NCBI GenBank assembly: GCA_000499405.2
Contig: HG738138.1
Coordinates: 17,886,184-17,950,183 of the forward strand
Reading direction: 5' to 3'
DNA: 64,000 nt
Source: Onchocerca volvulus
Taxonomy: Eukaryota > Nematoda > Chromadorea > Rhabditida > Onchocercidae
Shown here in pieces: positions 11,601 to 24,645 of this stretch. Made by a program: the position numbers and the translations under genes. Numbering within the stretch: position 1 is the first letter of the stretch; the number at the start of each line of letters is the position of its first letter. The notes under the pieces were generated by a model. It did no database searches. It saw only the letters and a program-made list of their open reading frames with translations, and had not been told where the DNA came from.

Positions 11601-14454
11601 GATGCTACGAATTTCAAGAATCTTACGGAAAAGGAAAAAATTGATTGCCGATGATGTACCGACGAAGAGAGAACAAACAATCAAAATGTATAGTTCTCCC
11701 AAAAGAGATCTATGAACTGGTGAATGAAAAAAAAGTTGGACGATAGTTGAAGGAAAGCGAAGGACAAGCCATATTTTCAGGGATGAAAATAGGATGAATG
11801 ATTTATTCATTCTTTTCTTCCTTTACATATTAGTAATGTGTAAAAGTTTGAAGGAGAGTCCGAAAAAAAAAGTAGTATTTCTCTGACTTCCAGCTTTTGT
11901 TACGCTATGCTTTTTTTTCCCACAATTTTTCTAGTCCCCCATACCTTATTTTAATTGATGTATAATAGTTTATTTCATTTATCACAATTTAACTCAAGAA
12001 ATTTTTAAGCCACATTCAAGAAATCATATTTTCCAAAGCAAATTTTCCTAACTCACTCATTTTTAATTATTGGATCTGCTGCACTTTCTCTCACTGTTTG
12101 CCAAATTAACGCACTTTCATTCAAATGAGTTGGAATTCAGAAATATCGAGGTTCAGTGATACATTTTCTGAAATATCCTAGATAAATGCTAGCAATTCAT
12201 CCAGAGAATGATAGTTCCATTCGCAAGTTTACTTATTATTAGTTTCTCCTAAAACCTTGTCTAAATAAATTTTTCAAACATTTTAGTTGGGTAACAGCAA
12301 TTGATGATGCCTATAACAGCAAGAATAAACTTTTCGGGAAAAAGTGACGGATTTATTTCTTATTCTGACTTCTATATTTCTTATTACTGAAGTGAATTGG
12401 GAAATGATTGGACTTTAAGAAATAAAAAAGAGAGAAAATTAATCCTTATTTAATAAACTGTTTAAAAATTCCATATCAAAACATAACTATATTTAGTAGA
12501 ACAAAGTTGGAATAACAGGGGAAAGATTGAGCAAATATTTGCTAATACTGGAAGAAAGAGAGGGCACAAAAGAGATTATATGTCATACAACTTTGAGTCG
12601 TATGTAAGGAGCTTGTTAGGCGAGCATTTTCCTCGTGTTATTCGAAATGCTCGAATTTATTCGTAATTCCCTTGTTCGTTTATCACAGACATGCAAAATA
12701 TGAAAAGCTGGGAGCAGGACAATTAATTGCACACTGTAACCAATACAGATAGATCTGACCGCTAAAACGGGATCTCGATAAAACTGATGATTGATGAGAT
12801 TTGGGTGAGTGGGTGAGTTATTCGGAGGGTGGGGCGATTTTTTGAGGTTTTTTTTTTTTTTTATTCCGGTTCTTTTGAAATTGAGAGTAGCTCTTAAATT
12901 TATTACTTGTGGCATAATGAATTAAAATCATCAGATGAAATAGCTTTTGAATATATTATATGACAGATGAATGAAGTGTTTATAGTGGGCTACGAATTAT
13001 TTCGCTCTTGAAGTATTTAAGTTATAAAATTCAGTTTCAATCTTGTTTTGACCAAATGTGCGTAGACTGTTTTGCTTAAGTTATGTAGAATATGCCTGTA
13101 TTTTTCTCATGATTCGGGTATTGTAAGTTTTTTGAGCAGTAAAAGAGTTCTTAGATAATTTGTCATGAAATGATTTAAAGTGATTATCATATATGCTATT
13201 AGAAAGGATTATATGTTATTTAGTTTTCTAGTATATACTTAATGTTGTTCTTAATCCATCGAAATAAAAAAGAGGATTTGTCTTTTAAGGCATAAACCTG
13301 GCCAGAGTTTATTGCACAGTTCATTACTAAATTTAGTTTTTTTTTTTTTCTTTTTTTCGTGAAATCTTTTTTTCGACAAATATGTTAGAAATTATTATCG
13401 AAATCCATACTGTAGATGGCCCGGTAATCCACCTTGCTTTGGAAGTTTGAAAATAATGTTCATCGATGTCTAATCCGGGACATTCGGAATTATTTGGTGT
13501 CACACTTCGCGATAGCAACAGTAGTAGTAGTAGTAGTGATGGTGACAAAATTTCTTTCCAAAATACATCATTTACAGTTGCGTCATCTATGGTTAGTGTT
13601 TTTCAAATTTTTCCTTATAAATCTTGAGACTTGCTTAAGCATTATGCATATACTAAAGAGAACTATTCTTAAGAAAAGAAAGAAACAGAAATTTCGGGAG
13701 TATAGCTGTAGCGCCGTCTTTATGATTTACTCTCGTTCGCCAAAAAAGGACAGTATTTTATTGAGTTACTCTGAAGTTAGAAAAATACGAGCTTAGATCA
13801 GAATGGAAGCTAATGACTTACTAAGCATTGCAGAACAAATTATCATGATGACAGTCGTACATCTTTGTTACTAATCGAGACTTGATAGATGATAGTAACA
13901 CTAGATTATATTTTCTTTATAAAAGTAATTCACAGAAGTTGTGTGAAATATTATACTCGAGTGAAAGCATAGACTTAAAGACTGACTGACTTTTGGCTGG
14001 TTGATTAATTAATGGCCGTTTCTTTCTCCTGGAATTGATTTTTTTTTTTTTTGCAATGAAGAAGAAAATATGAAATTCGTAACGTTAAATCAGTTCCAAC
14101 ACTTTATCCAGTTTATCCATATCATAGAGGAATTAAGAAATTTCTCACATTTTCGATTATTTTTATACTCTTTTTCGAATAATTTTAATCAGGATTGTTA
14201 TAATTTTAGTCTTTTAAAATTTATGGGTAAAAGATTGATGTTTAGGTTTCCTTCAGTAGTTAATACTTGGTTATGTTTATAACAGACGTTTTGATTTGTT
14301 GAAAATCCTAACATTTGGTTTGTTTGGTTCATGCATATGCAAAAGCCTTTACGACTGCAAAATACAAATTTGGAAATAAACATTTAAATTTTTTTTTGTT
14401 GCCAGTTATGTACATAATTTATTCAGATTTTTTCTCATAATTTTTTTCATGTAT

Positions 14455-14485
14455 TGATCATAAAATGATATATATTTTATGATCA
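14455..14485. repeat. short perfect inverted repeat
   Basis: TGATCATAAAAT and its reverse complement ATTTTATGATCA surround a 7-base spacer, making a 12-bp perfect stem. It lies 0.55 kb upstream of the sel-10 start. It could be a cruciform, a terminator-like hairpin or a protein-binding palindrome; nothing further can be said. Confidence 0.6.
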
Positions 14486-15042
14486 CTGCATAGAAGAAAT
14501 GGTGAATCTGAAATCTCGTTCACTAAAAGTATATATTTGTACATTTAAGCATGACTGCGAGAATCGGCAGCGATCAGCTTCTATTGCATGGAGTCATTAC
14601 AGCGATTGGAAAGCACGCGATGTTCGTTGTCTTTTTTTATCAAGCAAAAATTAATTGTTTTTTACTATTTCTTACTTGGATCATTCGGCTTCTCTTACAT
14701 TTTTGTAAACATTACTATCGAACATTTTCATTTATTTTTTCATGTCTTGCTTTGCGATTAAAAACAGTATATTTTGTTCAATAAAATAATTACTGAAGTA
14801 CTTGTCTGTGTAAAAAAGAAAATTGAGTGTATAATTGTTGCATCATCGTTCGAGGAATAATTTTTCACTCAGACAAGTTGCTTTTCATTCTCTCTATGAA
14901 ATGTTCATTCTGTGAAATGGAACTTTTTACCTGAGATACTGAATTAGTTTGTGCAAGGAACGAAAATATCCTGTTTTCTTAAACTAATCTGTAAAAGTTT
15001 ATTTCGGTCCAGTGCTTTCAGTCATTAAATTTGTAGAGCGTG

Positions 15043-18000
15043 ATGAAAAGTTCTAGAGGCCATCATTATCAGAAGCGTAAATCTTCGCTGTTCGATGATT
15101 CATTCAGAGAGAAGAAGCCGGCATTAAGGTAGGTAAAAAGAAATTTTTTTTGAGCATAATTTCTAATTTGCTGGTAAGACATTTTCAACTTTTAGTATTT
15201 TGTTATTTTCTCCGATTTTGGTTTTTTAGGTTTATTTATACTGAATAACGTCAAGTCTAGAAGAAATATGATCTGGTCGATCTAATTGAGCTTTGTCAAA
15301 ACTCAAGTTTTGTGTTGGAAGAGGCAATTATCTTTTTACCATTTTTCTTCATTATGTTACAATAATATGAGAACTTTTTTCTGTTCCAAATTTAGTTCGT
15401 AGTGCACGAGAATTATTATATTTCCAAGTTTATGAAGTTGCCAGATTTGTTGTGTTTCATTAGAAATTGAAGTTAGGTAAGAATCCAGATAATAGCATCT
15501 AAGATTGGAAAATGCAAGCATCGTACATCAAACAGTCGTCTGACAATTCTATATTCTTTTTAAAAATTGCGTCTTAAAAAGCTTTTTAATAGATTTGGTA
15601 GCTTCATCATATTAAAGTATGACAAAATTTTATCGGAAATCTTCGTTTCATCTCGTATTTAAGTGATTGCTGGAGTCAAGTAAATTTTCCAGAAATTTTT
15701 ATTTATTCAGCGAACACTGTGTGCTTCTCAGATAACATGATCAAATTTCCGCTGACTTTATTCTATTGTTTTCTTCAGAAATAAGTTTCATAATTATTGA
15801 TTATATCTTCGATTGTCGCATCATCACAGTTACTTGAATATTGATGTATTTGGCAGAGCTCTTTCAGCCAGTTCATCCTTAGCATATTTCATGCCGATTG
15901 ATTAGAAATTCTCTCTCTCTAAGGCTAAACAAAATATAATGTTTTTTGGTTTATTAATAGCTTTTAGGCTACAGCCATTTATCTTCTTTTATTCTCTACC
16001 AATCGCATATGCATATTTTAAAATTCTAAATTAAATGTGAATTTCAGATTAATAATAGGCGAGGAAAAGTCAAGGTTTTAAGATCATTTTTTAACGTGTA
16101 CAAATGCTAGATTTTTCTTTCAGTTTTTCAGAAAAGGAAATTGTAAATACTTTAGATTCGTTGTCAATATCTTAAATGCATTTTAGCTGTTACTAGTCTG
16201 TATTGCGAATGAAAGTTGTTGTGATTATAGAATTGCAATTACCATGTCTGATAATTAAGATAACGAATTCAATTTATTTAAGAAAACTTATGTGGATAAG
16301 TGAATTCGAAACAAATAAATAAGAAAGGAATTTTAATGACAAGAAAGAATATTATCTTTATTCCGTGGAATATTTCTTAGAAAACCCAGCAAACATTTTC
16401 CAAAATAATATCGAAAATGGATTAAATGTGCTGAAAATAAGTTTATAGAAATAATAATCAATTCAGTGATAGTAATATAGCATCATTACATTGAATACTT
16501 CTTTCGAGTGATCTTCGTTGCTTTCTTCATTGAACGCTGAATAGTAGTTTTAAATATTGCTTTCTGAGATTATTAATACTTGCTCTATAACCGTTTTGTT
16601 CATCTCATTTGTGATGACAAATACAGTTATTTTACTATTCAAATAAATAAATGTATCTCGTTATTGAATGATATTTGTGAGAAAGCAGGACCTGATTCTT
16701 TGCATAAGAGATGGATGCGATATTTATGTCGGGATTGGAAAATACTTGTTCAAAATCAAAATAAAGGCTCCAGTAGATTCATATTACGCATAAGTTGTCA
16801 TCTTAACGACACTAAAAGCGATGTACTAAGGGCAACTTTTTTTTCTTTGCAATTTTTGGCAAAAAATTTGCTTTATTATCAAGCATTTTCAATGTTTAAT
16901 ATTTAGTGTACTATATGTTTTACATTGGGCAGTTATGATCATTTATAATATTAAATTGAATCTACAAATATGTATCAAAGAATTATCAAAATAGCAGATC
17001 AGAAAGAATATTGCTGGTGAATTAAGTGCTTTCTTTTTAAATGTATAGCATTTAAGAAGATTTTCATGATGCGTGAGGCATATTACATGTTTCATATATG
17101 GAGTATGATGAACGGTTTTTTTTTTTTTTTTTTTTTGTTTTATATACTAACAGCAAAAAAGATAGCTCAATTTTGCAAATAATTATAAATTTTTGTATCC
17201 TTCTCCATTATTTATATTGCCCAAGCTTTATTTTTGCTTAACTATTATGCTTGCGAAATCATTTCCTTGTTTCCGATTATACTTTTTAAATTTTTTAATG
17301 TAAAATATTAGTTCGAAGTGGTAAACCTCCTAAGATTCACTTCCCAAAGTATTATTTTTTCTCTTTTGGCAATTGTGGGTCAGAAATGAGAAGATCTGGA
17401 ATTAAATGTAGTAGATGTTAGTTTGGAAATCGAAATTTTCTTTGAGGTCGATATTTCAGTTCAATTAATTATTAACATAAATATCCAGTTTTTCCTGAAT
17501 AATATATATAGGGACATTCATTACTCTACCATCAGGCATTAGAAAATGTGTGAGCTTATAGTAGAAGTATTGATAAATAAGTCGTATATAAAAAAAATCG
17601 AAAACTTTATCTCACATTAAAAAAAATTTTTGCCCGTTGACAGCCCAGCTTTTGCTTATAATTACGGCCGGATTTACATTTATGATGTGAATATTAAAGT
17701 TAGAAAAAGATGAACGTCTTTCAGGATATTATCTTACAGTTTTGAGAATTCATAAGCGATATTTTGCGCTTCGTCAACATAATAATTCTTATTCAGAATC
17801 TTTGCAAATAAGTATCTCTTATATAATTTAAATGGCTCTTTACCTTTTATATAAATTGAAATTTTCAGTAATTCATTTCAGCCGAATGACGCGATTGGGT
17901 GACTATGATTACTTACAGAATAGCCGTTCAGAAGCATCTCATTCATATATTACACCTCTTCGAATCACTAAACTAGCGCAGTGTGAAAGTTTACTGCAAA

Positions 18001-18823
18001 AATATAATGATTGTAAACAGATAGGTAAATAGTTTTTCGCTTTTGATCAAATATGTTACTCCTTCTAGTTCTTTTGAATTGTTTTTTTTTATTACTCTTC
18101 GGACTTCTATAAGAATACATCAATTCTAACGGTATAAGAACTCTGTCATTGAAGGAACATATAATGATTATCGTGACAATTCGAATTTAACCAGTTATCA
18201 TTTGGATTCACCGGAGTCACCAAATATTGTTGCTAGCGATGAAGAAAAAGAAAGAGAAAAACAGGAAGAACAAAAAGAAAAAGATCACGAAAAGTCTCAA
18301 GAAGCTGAACATCAGACTAATGAAAATGTGCTTATCTGGATTAAGCAATTCAAGGTGAATTTTGATGGTTATAGCGGTATTATTTTTAATTATCATTAAT
18401 TGTAAAAATGCATAATTTCTGGAAAATCCAGGAGTAACCATCATTTTATTTAGTAAATGATAAAGAGATTCAAAGATCTGTACGAAAAACTGATCTATTT
18501 GAAAGTCTTGTTATAGAAAAAAGGGATTTTTGGAGTTTCCCACTCTTTTTTGAAATTTTTATTCTAGATTTTCAGTAAGAAATTGCAGATGCTTTCTTCA
18601 TCCGTCCAAATGAATGCTCTCACTGATTTAGTTAACGAATGTTCATTGGACCATATCCGACATTTACGCTCTGTGATTGAACCTTTCTTTCAAAAAGATT
18701 TCATTAAGGAATTACCTAAGGAAGTAAGTTGCATGAACTGAAATTTTGAAAATTTTTTATTTAGAACTGAGATGTCCAATTTTTAATGTTAGTGTTATGG
18801 TGTTGAAGATAGAAGCTTCCTGT

Positions 18824-18855
<32 letters not shown>

Positions 18856-21800
18856 TGGTGAATTACATCACAGACGATCCAAATAACAAAGATTAAAAGG
18901 TTTCTTCGAAAAATATGCATTATTATAGGTCGAAAGAATATTAGTTTCTGAACTTCCAGTTATCTTCATTTAAAAAATATTTTAGATTGCATTACATGTT
19001 ATGTGCTTCTTATCTCCTGCTGATATTGCTCGCATATCGTTAACTTGTCGTTACTGGCGTAACTTAGCTGAAGATAATCGTTTATGGAGGAAGAAATGTG
19101 AGGAAGTAAATGTCACAGCTATGGATGAGCCAAGGCAAGTAACAGAATTGCTGCTGTCAGTTCATCGATATTGGCGTAACATGAAATGAAAAACATTTTA
19201 GTAGGTTTGGTTTAAAAAAAAAAAAAAAGAAAATTTTTGTTTATAGAGTTTTAGTTATCCGTTTTTACAGTGATCGAAAAAGCGGTGCATGGGCAGAAAC
19301 AGCCTCAACGAGCGGCATTGAAATTGTTGGATATCGTCCTGTCCCAAGCTATCGCCTTGCTTTGTTTACTGGTTATCATCCGCATTGGCTTCGGTAAATT
19401 TCTTGGATGCATTATTTGAATTACTCGAAACTTATTTATTTGTTATGGGTATTATTTATTGTACTTTTGTTTTCACTGGATAGTTTATTTAATTTTTTGA
19501 GTAAATATCCAGTAAAAACAAAAGTACAATACATATTATCCATAACAAATAAATAAGTTTCGAGTAATTCAAGAAATTTTTGGATGTTTATTTAATCTCC
19601 GTGATCTGTGACTTCGAATAAGTTGTATTCAGAAATAGAGAAAGAGTATTTCAAAACTGTAATAAACTATGAATCCGTGGTTGACAATCACTGTTGTGTA
19701 TTACATCATGAGCAGTAATGTATAAATAAAGTGATTCATGCGGAAAGCAATTATCGGTTCTCAACGTCTTTTTTTTAATGCTAGTTCCTGAAGTTTTACT
19801 TGTCCTTTACGGAAGAGTGTTTTGATCGTGAAAAAGATTTCTTGATCTGCATATCATTTAAATGACAACGTGACTTAATTTTGCAATAGATCAAAATGGA
19901 AGGCACTTTACTTGCGACATCAACGTATCTTGGCTAACTGGCGTTACCGTCCGCTTCGTGGATCATGTATTTTAAAGGGACATGATGAGCATGTAATTAC
20001 GTGTTTGCAAATTCATGGTGATTTAATTGTAACTGGTTCAGATGATAACACGTTAAAAATATGGTCAGCCAGCAAAGCAGTGGTAAGTTATTTAGATTAC
20101 TAAAAATTTTTTGCAAGAAATAATTACAAATAATATTTATTTGTAATTATTTTTTGCAATAATATTTAGTCTGCTACATGTAAGTTTTAGGACCATAGTG
20201 ATGCTATCGTATATTTCTGAATGTTTGAAAATGGGAATGCAAATTACGGGTTACTTCACATATACTAGAATGGTATGTCAAAGCGAAAACGGTTAAAATT
20301 TCAAATGTTTGCTTCAAATTAAGTATTTCTAAACTCACATTTTTTAGTGGTATTTTTTGATTTCAGTGTTTGCAAACACTGACAGGTCATACTGGTGGTG
20401 TTTGGTCTTCGCAAATGTCGGAAGATGGTAAAACTGTGACAAGTGGTTCTACTGATCGAACAGTGCGCGTATGGTGCGTTGAAACGGGACGTTGCTTGCA
20501 CTGTTTACAGGGTCATACAAGTACGGTTCGCTGTATGACACTTAGAGATGATAAGTAAGTTTTCGTCATAGTTTAAGCTTTTGTAACTTCTTTTTAATAA
20601 TTTTTAAAATCGTTCATTTCATCATGATCTATTTTCAATAAATGTAATTTAAGGATGTTAAATAATTTATTATTTTAAGGCTTGTAACAGGATCTCGCGA
20701 TACTTCGATACGTTTGTGGAACATTAAAGATGGTACCTGCATACGTACTTTGCAAGGTCACGTAGCAGCTGTACGTTGTGTTCAGTTTGATGGTGTACGT
20801 ATTGTTTCTGGAGCATATGATTTCTCCGTCAAAGTTTGAGTTTTCAAATTTCTAATAGACATTTTTTGATTTCCAATTTTTTATTTGCTGTATGGTTGTT
20901 TCTGAGTCTTCAAATGATGCATACTGTTTAGACTTAGAGTCTTATATGCGGAATGTTTCTAATACTTATATATTTAAATATATCCATTTTACCCAGCTTT
21001 TTTTTCTCTTATTTTAAGACTCTGAATTGTTTTTATTCATAGTAACAAAATTTAATTTATTGCTATTATGTTTTAAAGATAATTGTTTCAGGTTTGGGAT
21101 GCAGAATCAGGTAGATGCTTGCACACTCTAACTGGCCATAGTAATCGAGTTTATTCATTACTAGTAAGTGAAATTCAAATTTCCAAATAACTTCTCGTAA
21201 TTGTAAAAAACAAAAACAGAGCTAAACGAGAAATTATTTGCTTGTGTAACATTTAGTCTGGTTTTATATTTCTTTTTTTGTTGTGTTATATAAGCTTAAA
21301 TGCAATGAAAAATTCTTCATTACAGTCGTGTTGGCAGGCATTCTGCAAAGCGACTAGTATGCAACGTGTCAAAATAATGTTTGATATAAATTTTTGCGAA
21401 CTTTGCGAAAATTGATGTAGATCTGATAATCCAGATCAGTTGAAGAAAGTCAATCACTTATATTTTTAGTTTGATAGTGAAAGAGACATAGTTATTAGTG
21501 GTAGTTTGGATACTACAATCAAAGTATGGAATATTCATGATGGAGTATGTACACAGACATTAACTGGCCATCAATCTTTAACATCAGGCATGCAGTTAAG
21601 AGGAAATATTCTTGTTTCTGGGAATGCCGATAGTACGATTAAGGTTCGTTATAAGAAAATATGGGATCAGTGATTTGACGGTTGCAAGTTCATGCTTTTT
21701 AAGTGATTTTATTCCAGTTATGATTTTCAAATTATGTTTTAAATGATTTGGCTTATTTATTTCATATATATATATATGAATATATATATATATCCATTTT

Positions 21801-22449
21801 ATGAATTTACTTGCTTTTTCTTCTCCAACACAACATTTATTATTTATTGACTCTTTTCTGCATAAGTTTTTACTATGTTATTCAAAATATTTCAAACTAT
21901 GGAATGTTTTTGTACAAGCTGTTTAAGATTTGGGATATCATGGATGGAGAATGCAAGTATACATTATCAGGTCCTAATCGACATGCTTCCGCTGTCACTA
22001 GTTTGCAGTTTCTTGAAAATGGTCTAGTTGCAACGAGTAGTGATGACGGTTCGGTTAAATTATGGGATGTTAAGCAAGGTAAGTTCGCTTCCTCTGCAGT
22101 AGAATGCAGCTAATATTAGATATTGATCTCTTAGTCAATATTATATATTGACTGATCAGGCAACATTGGATCTTTGAATGCTATGGATTACAAAAGGCCT
22201 TTGTAATACATTTATTGATAAAAATTATTGTTACTTTATTGTTATTTACAAAGTATTCGCTTCTAATTTATTGGTAGCAGTTTAGGTGAATTCGTACGTG
22301 ATTTAGTTAGGCTTCGTTCTGGTGGTTCCGGCGGTTGTATCTGGCGTCTGAAATCAACATCAACAATGCTAGTCTGTGCAGTGGGTTCACGTAATGGTAC
22401 AGAGGACACAAAACTAATATTACTTGATTTTGATGCCGACTACCCGTGA
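15043..22449 (+). CDS. sel-10: F-box/WD40 protein, SEL-10/FBXW7 orthologue
   Basis: Thirteen exons: 15043-15128, 17882-18024, 18155-18354, 18568-18723, 18986-19134, 19271-19393, 19890-20082, 20367-20554, 20680-20833, 21092-21163, 21470-21643, 21928-22078 and 22286-22449, giving 650 aa. Residues about 186-236 are the F-box ([19 protein letters not shown] onward), which binds SKP1 in the SCF ubiquitin ligase. WD40 blades run from about 313 to the end and match FBXW7 blade by blade ([76 protein letters not shown], and C-terminal [15 protein letters not shown]). FBXW7 proteins recognise phosphodegrons in Notch/LIN-12, cyclin E and Myc. An acidic/Lys-rich stretch follows residue 90. Intron 5 uses a GC donor (AG|GCAAGT at 19135). 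The exon 3 acceptor (TTGAAG|GA at 18154) is unusual and the least certain boundary. Intron 1 is 2.75 kb. Confidence 0.93.
19418..19570. repeat. long inverted repeat in a sel-10 intron
   Basis: Left arm about 19418-19484 and right arm about 19505-19570 are reverse complements over about 66 bases with few mismatches, for example GAATTACTCGAAACTTATTT pairing with its complement ending at 19570. The spacer is about 20 bases. It lies in the intron between exons 6 and 7, so the pre-mRNA would contain a long hairpin. Origin as a small foldback transposon (MITE) or a tail-to-tail duplication is possible. Confidence 0.85.
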
Positions 22450-24067
22450 ATATGATATGCTATATTTATTCTTAGTGATATGAAGTGCTTAGTTTTTATG
22501 TTTAATTCCGAAATTTCGATGACATATATCTTTTTTTTCCTCTTCATTTTATTTATGTCTTGCATCTCATGCGTTTCAATATAATTGTAAAATTGCTTTG
22601 AATTTCTCTACGTATTTTCCATTTATTCCATTTTTTCAGATCTTTTTCGGTTGTTTTTCAAGTATATAAATATTTTAAAAATTACAAAGTCGAGCACCAT
22701 TTTGCAAATAATGAGCTAGAAATGGAAGACACCGTAATTTACATCATAATTCCTATTCGATCTGTTTAATTTGCGATTTCTAGGATATATATTTTCTTAC
22801 GTATAAATTTTTTATCTTTTGTTCGTTTTTTTAAATTATATTTATTTCGATTTGTACGTCTTTTTTATTTTCCGCGTGAATTTCATTTCTTCTGATGGCT
22901 CTCATTCCTTTTGAACGTCCCCAACGAACTAATTTGCCAAAAAAATGTTCAAAACCAGTATAAAGATTGGTTAGAAAAATCTATGCATCATTGTTTAAAA
23001 AGTTGGCAATTTAATTTAGATCTTTCTGAAAACAGAACTTTTCGTATTAATAATTTGCTTTCAACAAAGTCTTTCATTTTTCTTTTTATTTTTCCTGTTC
23101 ATTTTACCTTTCACTTATGTTTCTTGTACTTCTATTGTTCTTTTTTGTGAAAGAAAATATTGTATGCAAAAATATATTTCAATTGGCATTGGGGAACAAA
23201 AAAGTGATTTAGGACATTTTCATTGATGAATTAAAATTTAAATCTATGGTATTTTTCTTGCAAAGTATTGTTTTCACGAGGACATACTGTTCTAATCGTT
23301 ACTCAGATCATCAGTTAGCGTGTAGACAAATCATAAATCGCTGTCCAAGTGTTTACTCAGCCTAAATCACATTTAACCTTTATACTGCATTTTGTAGCTT
23401 GGCTTTATTTACTGAGGAAATCTAAATTCCTTCTCTGCCTTGAACAGTTAAATGTTAAACCTTATCTTTAAAAGCATCATCGTTGAAAGGCGTATAAACA
23501 GATAACTTATGAGAATTATTATAGGAATAAACATACAACTTGGTAATTCAATCGTTATTTGAATGATTAATTTACTCTAAGGATACAATAATCGGGTATT
23601 TAAGGCTAGATTCCTTATAAATTGATGTGGATCGATACAGAAGATACGCGGTCAAAATGATTCGCTAGCTCACAAATCCCTTCTAGCGTTTAGGCCGTTT
23701 AAATATTGGATGAAATATTGATATCAGATCCACTCCATCTAATAATAAATGATACCTGAGCCATCCGTGTCGCTGAAATTGCGAGCAGTACCAGAAAATA
23801 AGTGATTTCTTTGTTCTTCAAGTGTATCTCTTGTTTAGTTGTGTGGATTTATTTCTTTGTTCTTAGATCAAATGGCTTCATAATCTTTGTTCTATGTTAT
23901 AGTGTAGGTCACGCGCCAATAAAGTTGCGCTCTTATGCGTTAACAAAAGCGTTTTCTTGTAGATCAATGCTCTATCAGGATCCTCCTACTGTAAACAAGA
24001 GGATCCTAAGCATGAGATCATTTTGTAAGGATGTGTTATCACGAGGGCAGTTGGTTGCATTGATATG

Positions 24068-24205
24068 ATTGATATTGTAATTGTTCCGTACGTTGTTGTA
24101 TCATCAATTCGTTATAAAGGTTTAACTATACAAGTTTGAGATACCTCAGATTTTCAACAACAATACGATAATCATTGTCACGGTTAAGCAGATCGGCGAC
24201 AACCT
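24068..24205 (+). repeat. repeat family copy A (matches 63785-63925 on the other strand)
   Basis: About 140 bases align, with moderate divergence by eye, to the reverse complement of 63785-63925. Shared blocks include GTTATAAAGGTTTAA, CAAGTTTGAGATACC and AGATCGGCGACAAC. In the 63.8-kb copy the same blocks lie just upstream of and within an ORF; here the corresponding frame is broken by a stop. This is evidence for a dispersed repeat or a decayed multicopy gene. Confidence 0.7.
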
Positions 24206-24563
24206 GTGTTTCGTATGTCGCTAATATGAATGGGTATTGTGCTGCAAAAGGTGCGTTGTCGAAGAACATTATGATGAATTCAAAAATTTAACTGGGGGGA
24301 TGCCGCGAAGGACAGATGCTATTCATGATGATTTTTATCATGATTGGTGATGTTGACTTGTGTGCTTGTTCCATTTCGTTTTTGCGGGATTCATTAAGGT
24401 TTTAGGTTCTGTAATCGACCTTTCGTTTGTGCTAAACATTGGTCGATTGAATAAAATTCATCTTTTTGGATGAATAATCAATCGGACATTAATTGCCAAA
24501 TTGAATATTATCGATGGCATTTTGCGTTCACAGATTTGTGAGAAATATATTGTATCGATGGTT

Positions 24564-24645
24564 TAATTATACAAATTTGATGAAGTAAGAACTGTTTATT
24601 CTTTATGGGTAAACAATTCTTACTTCCATCAAATTTGCATAATTA
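24564..24645. ncRNA. candidate microRNA precursor hairpin
   Basis: Two arms of 35-36 nt (24564-24598 and 24610-24645) are near-perfect reverse complements separated by an 11-nt loop (TTCTTTATGGG). Only one mismatch, one single-base bulge and one G:U/A:C difference interrupt the stem. Length (about 82 nt), stem length and loop size are those of an animal pre-miRNA plus lower stem. Candidate arms are around AAATTTGATGAAGTAAGAAC (5p) and TTCTTACTTCCATCAAATTT (3p). I do not recognise either as a known miRNA, and it could be a MITE or foldback remnant. No expression evidence can be seen here. Confidence 0.5.

Larger units (their letters stand above)
7957..15042. other. 7-kb region without a recognised gene
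   Basis: Between the divergent globin and sel-10 genes. It is AT-rich, with no splice-linked exons that I could assemble. It contains a 44-codon ATG-started ORF at 8554-8688 (listed separately), a palindromic hairpin at 14455-14485 and a locally GC-richer patch near 14551-14625 with an ATG-started open stretch that could be an alternative first exon of the downstream gene. A run of GTA repeats lies near 13522. Open frames at 11.0, 11.6, 12.7 and 13.4 kb are low-complexity and look spurious. Confidence 0.4.

Noticed and set aside
16580..16906. Plus-strand 108-codon frame in sel-10 intron 1
   Set aside because: Starts without an ATG, has no splice signals linking it to neighbours and no family resemblance; probably chance, although part ([17 protein letters not shown]) is unusually protein-like.
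22911..23150. Plus-strand frame after sel-10
   Set aside because: Lies in probable 3' UTR, ends in a Phe/Leu tract, no splice partner.
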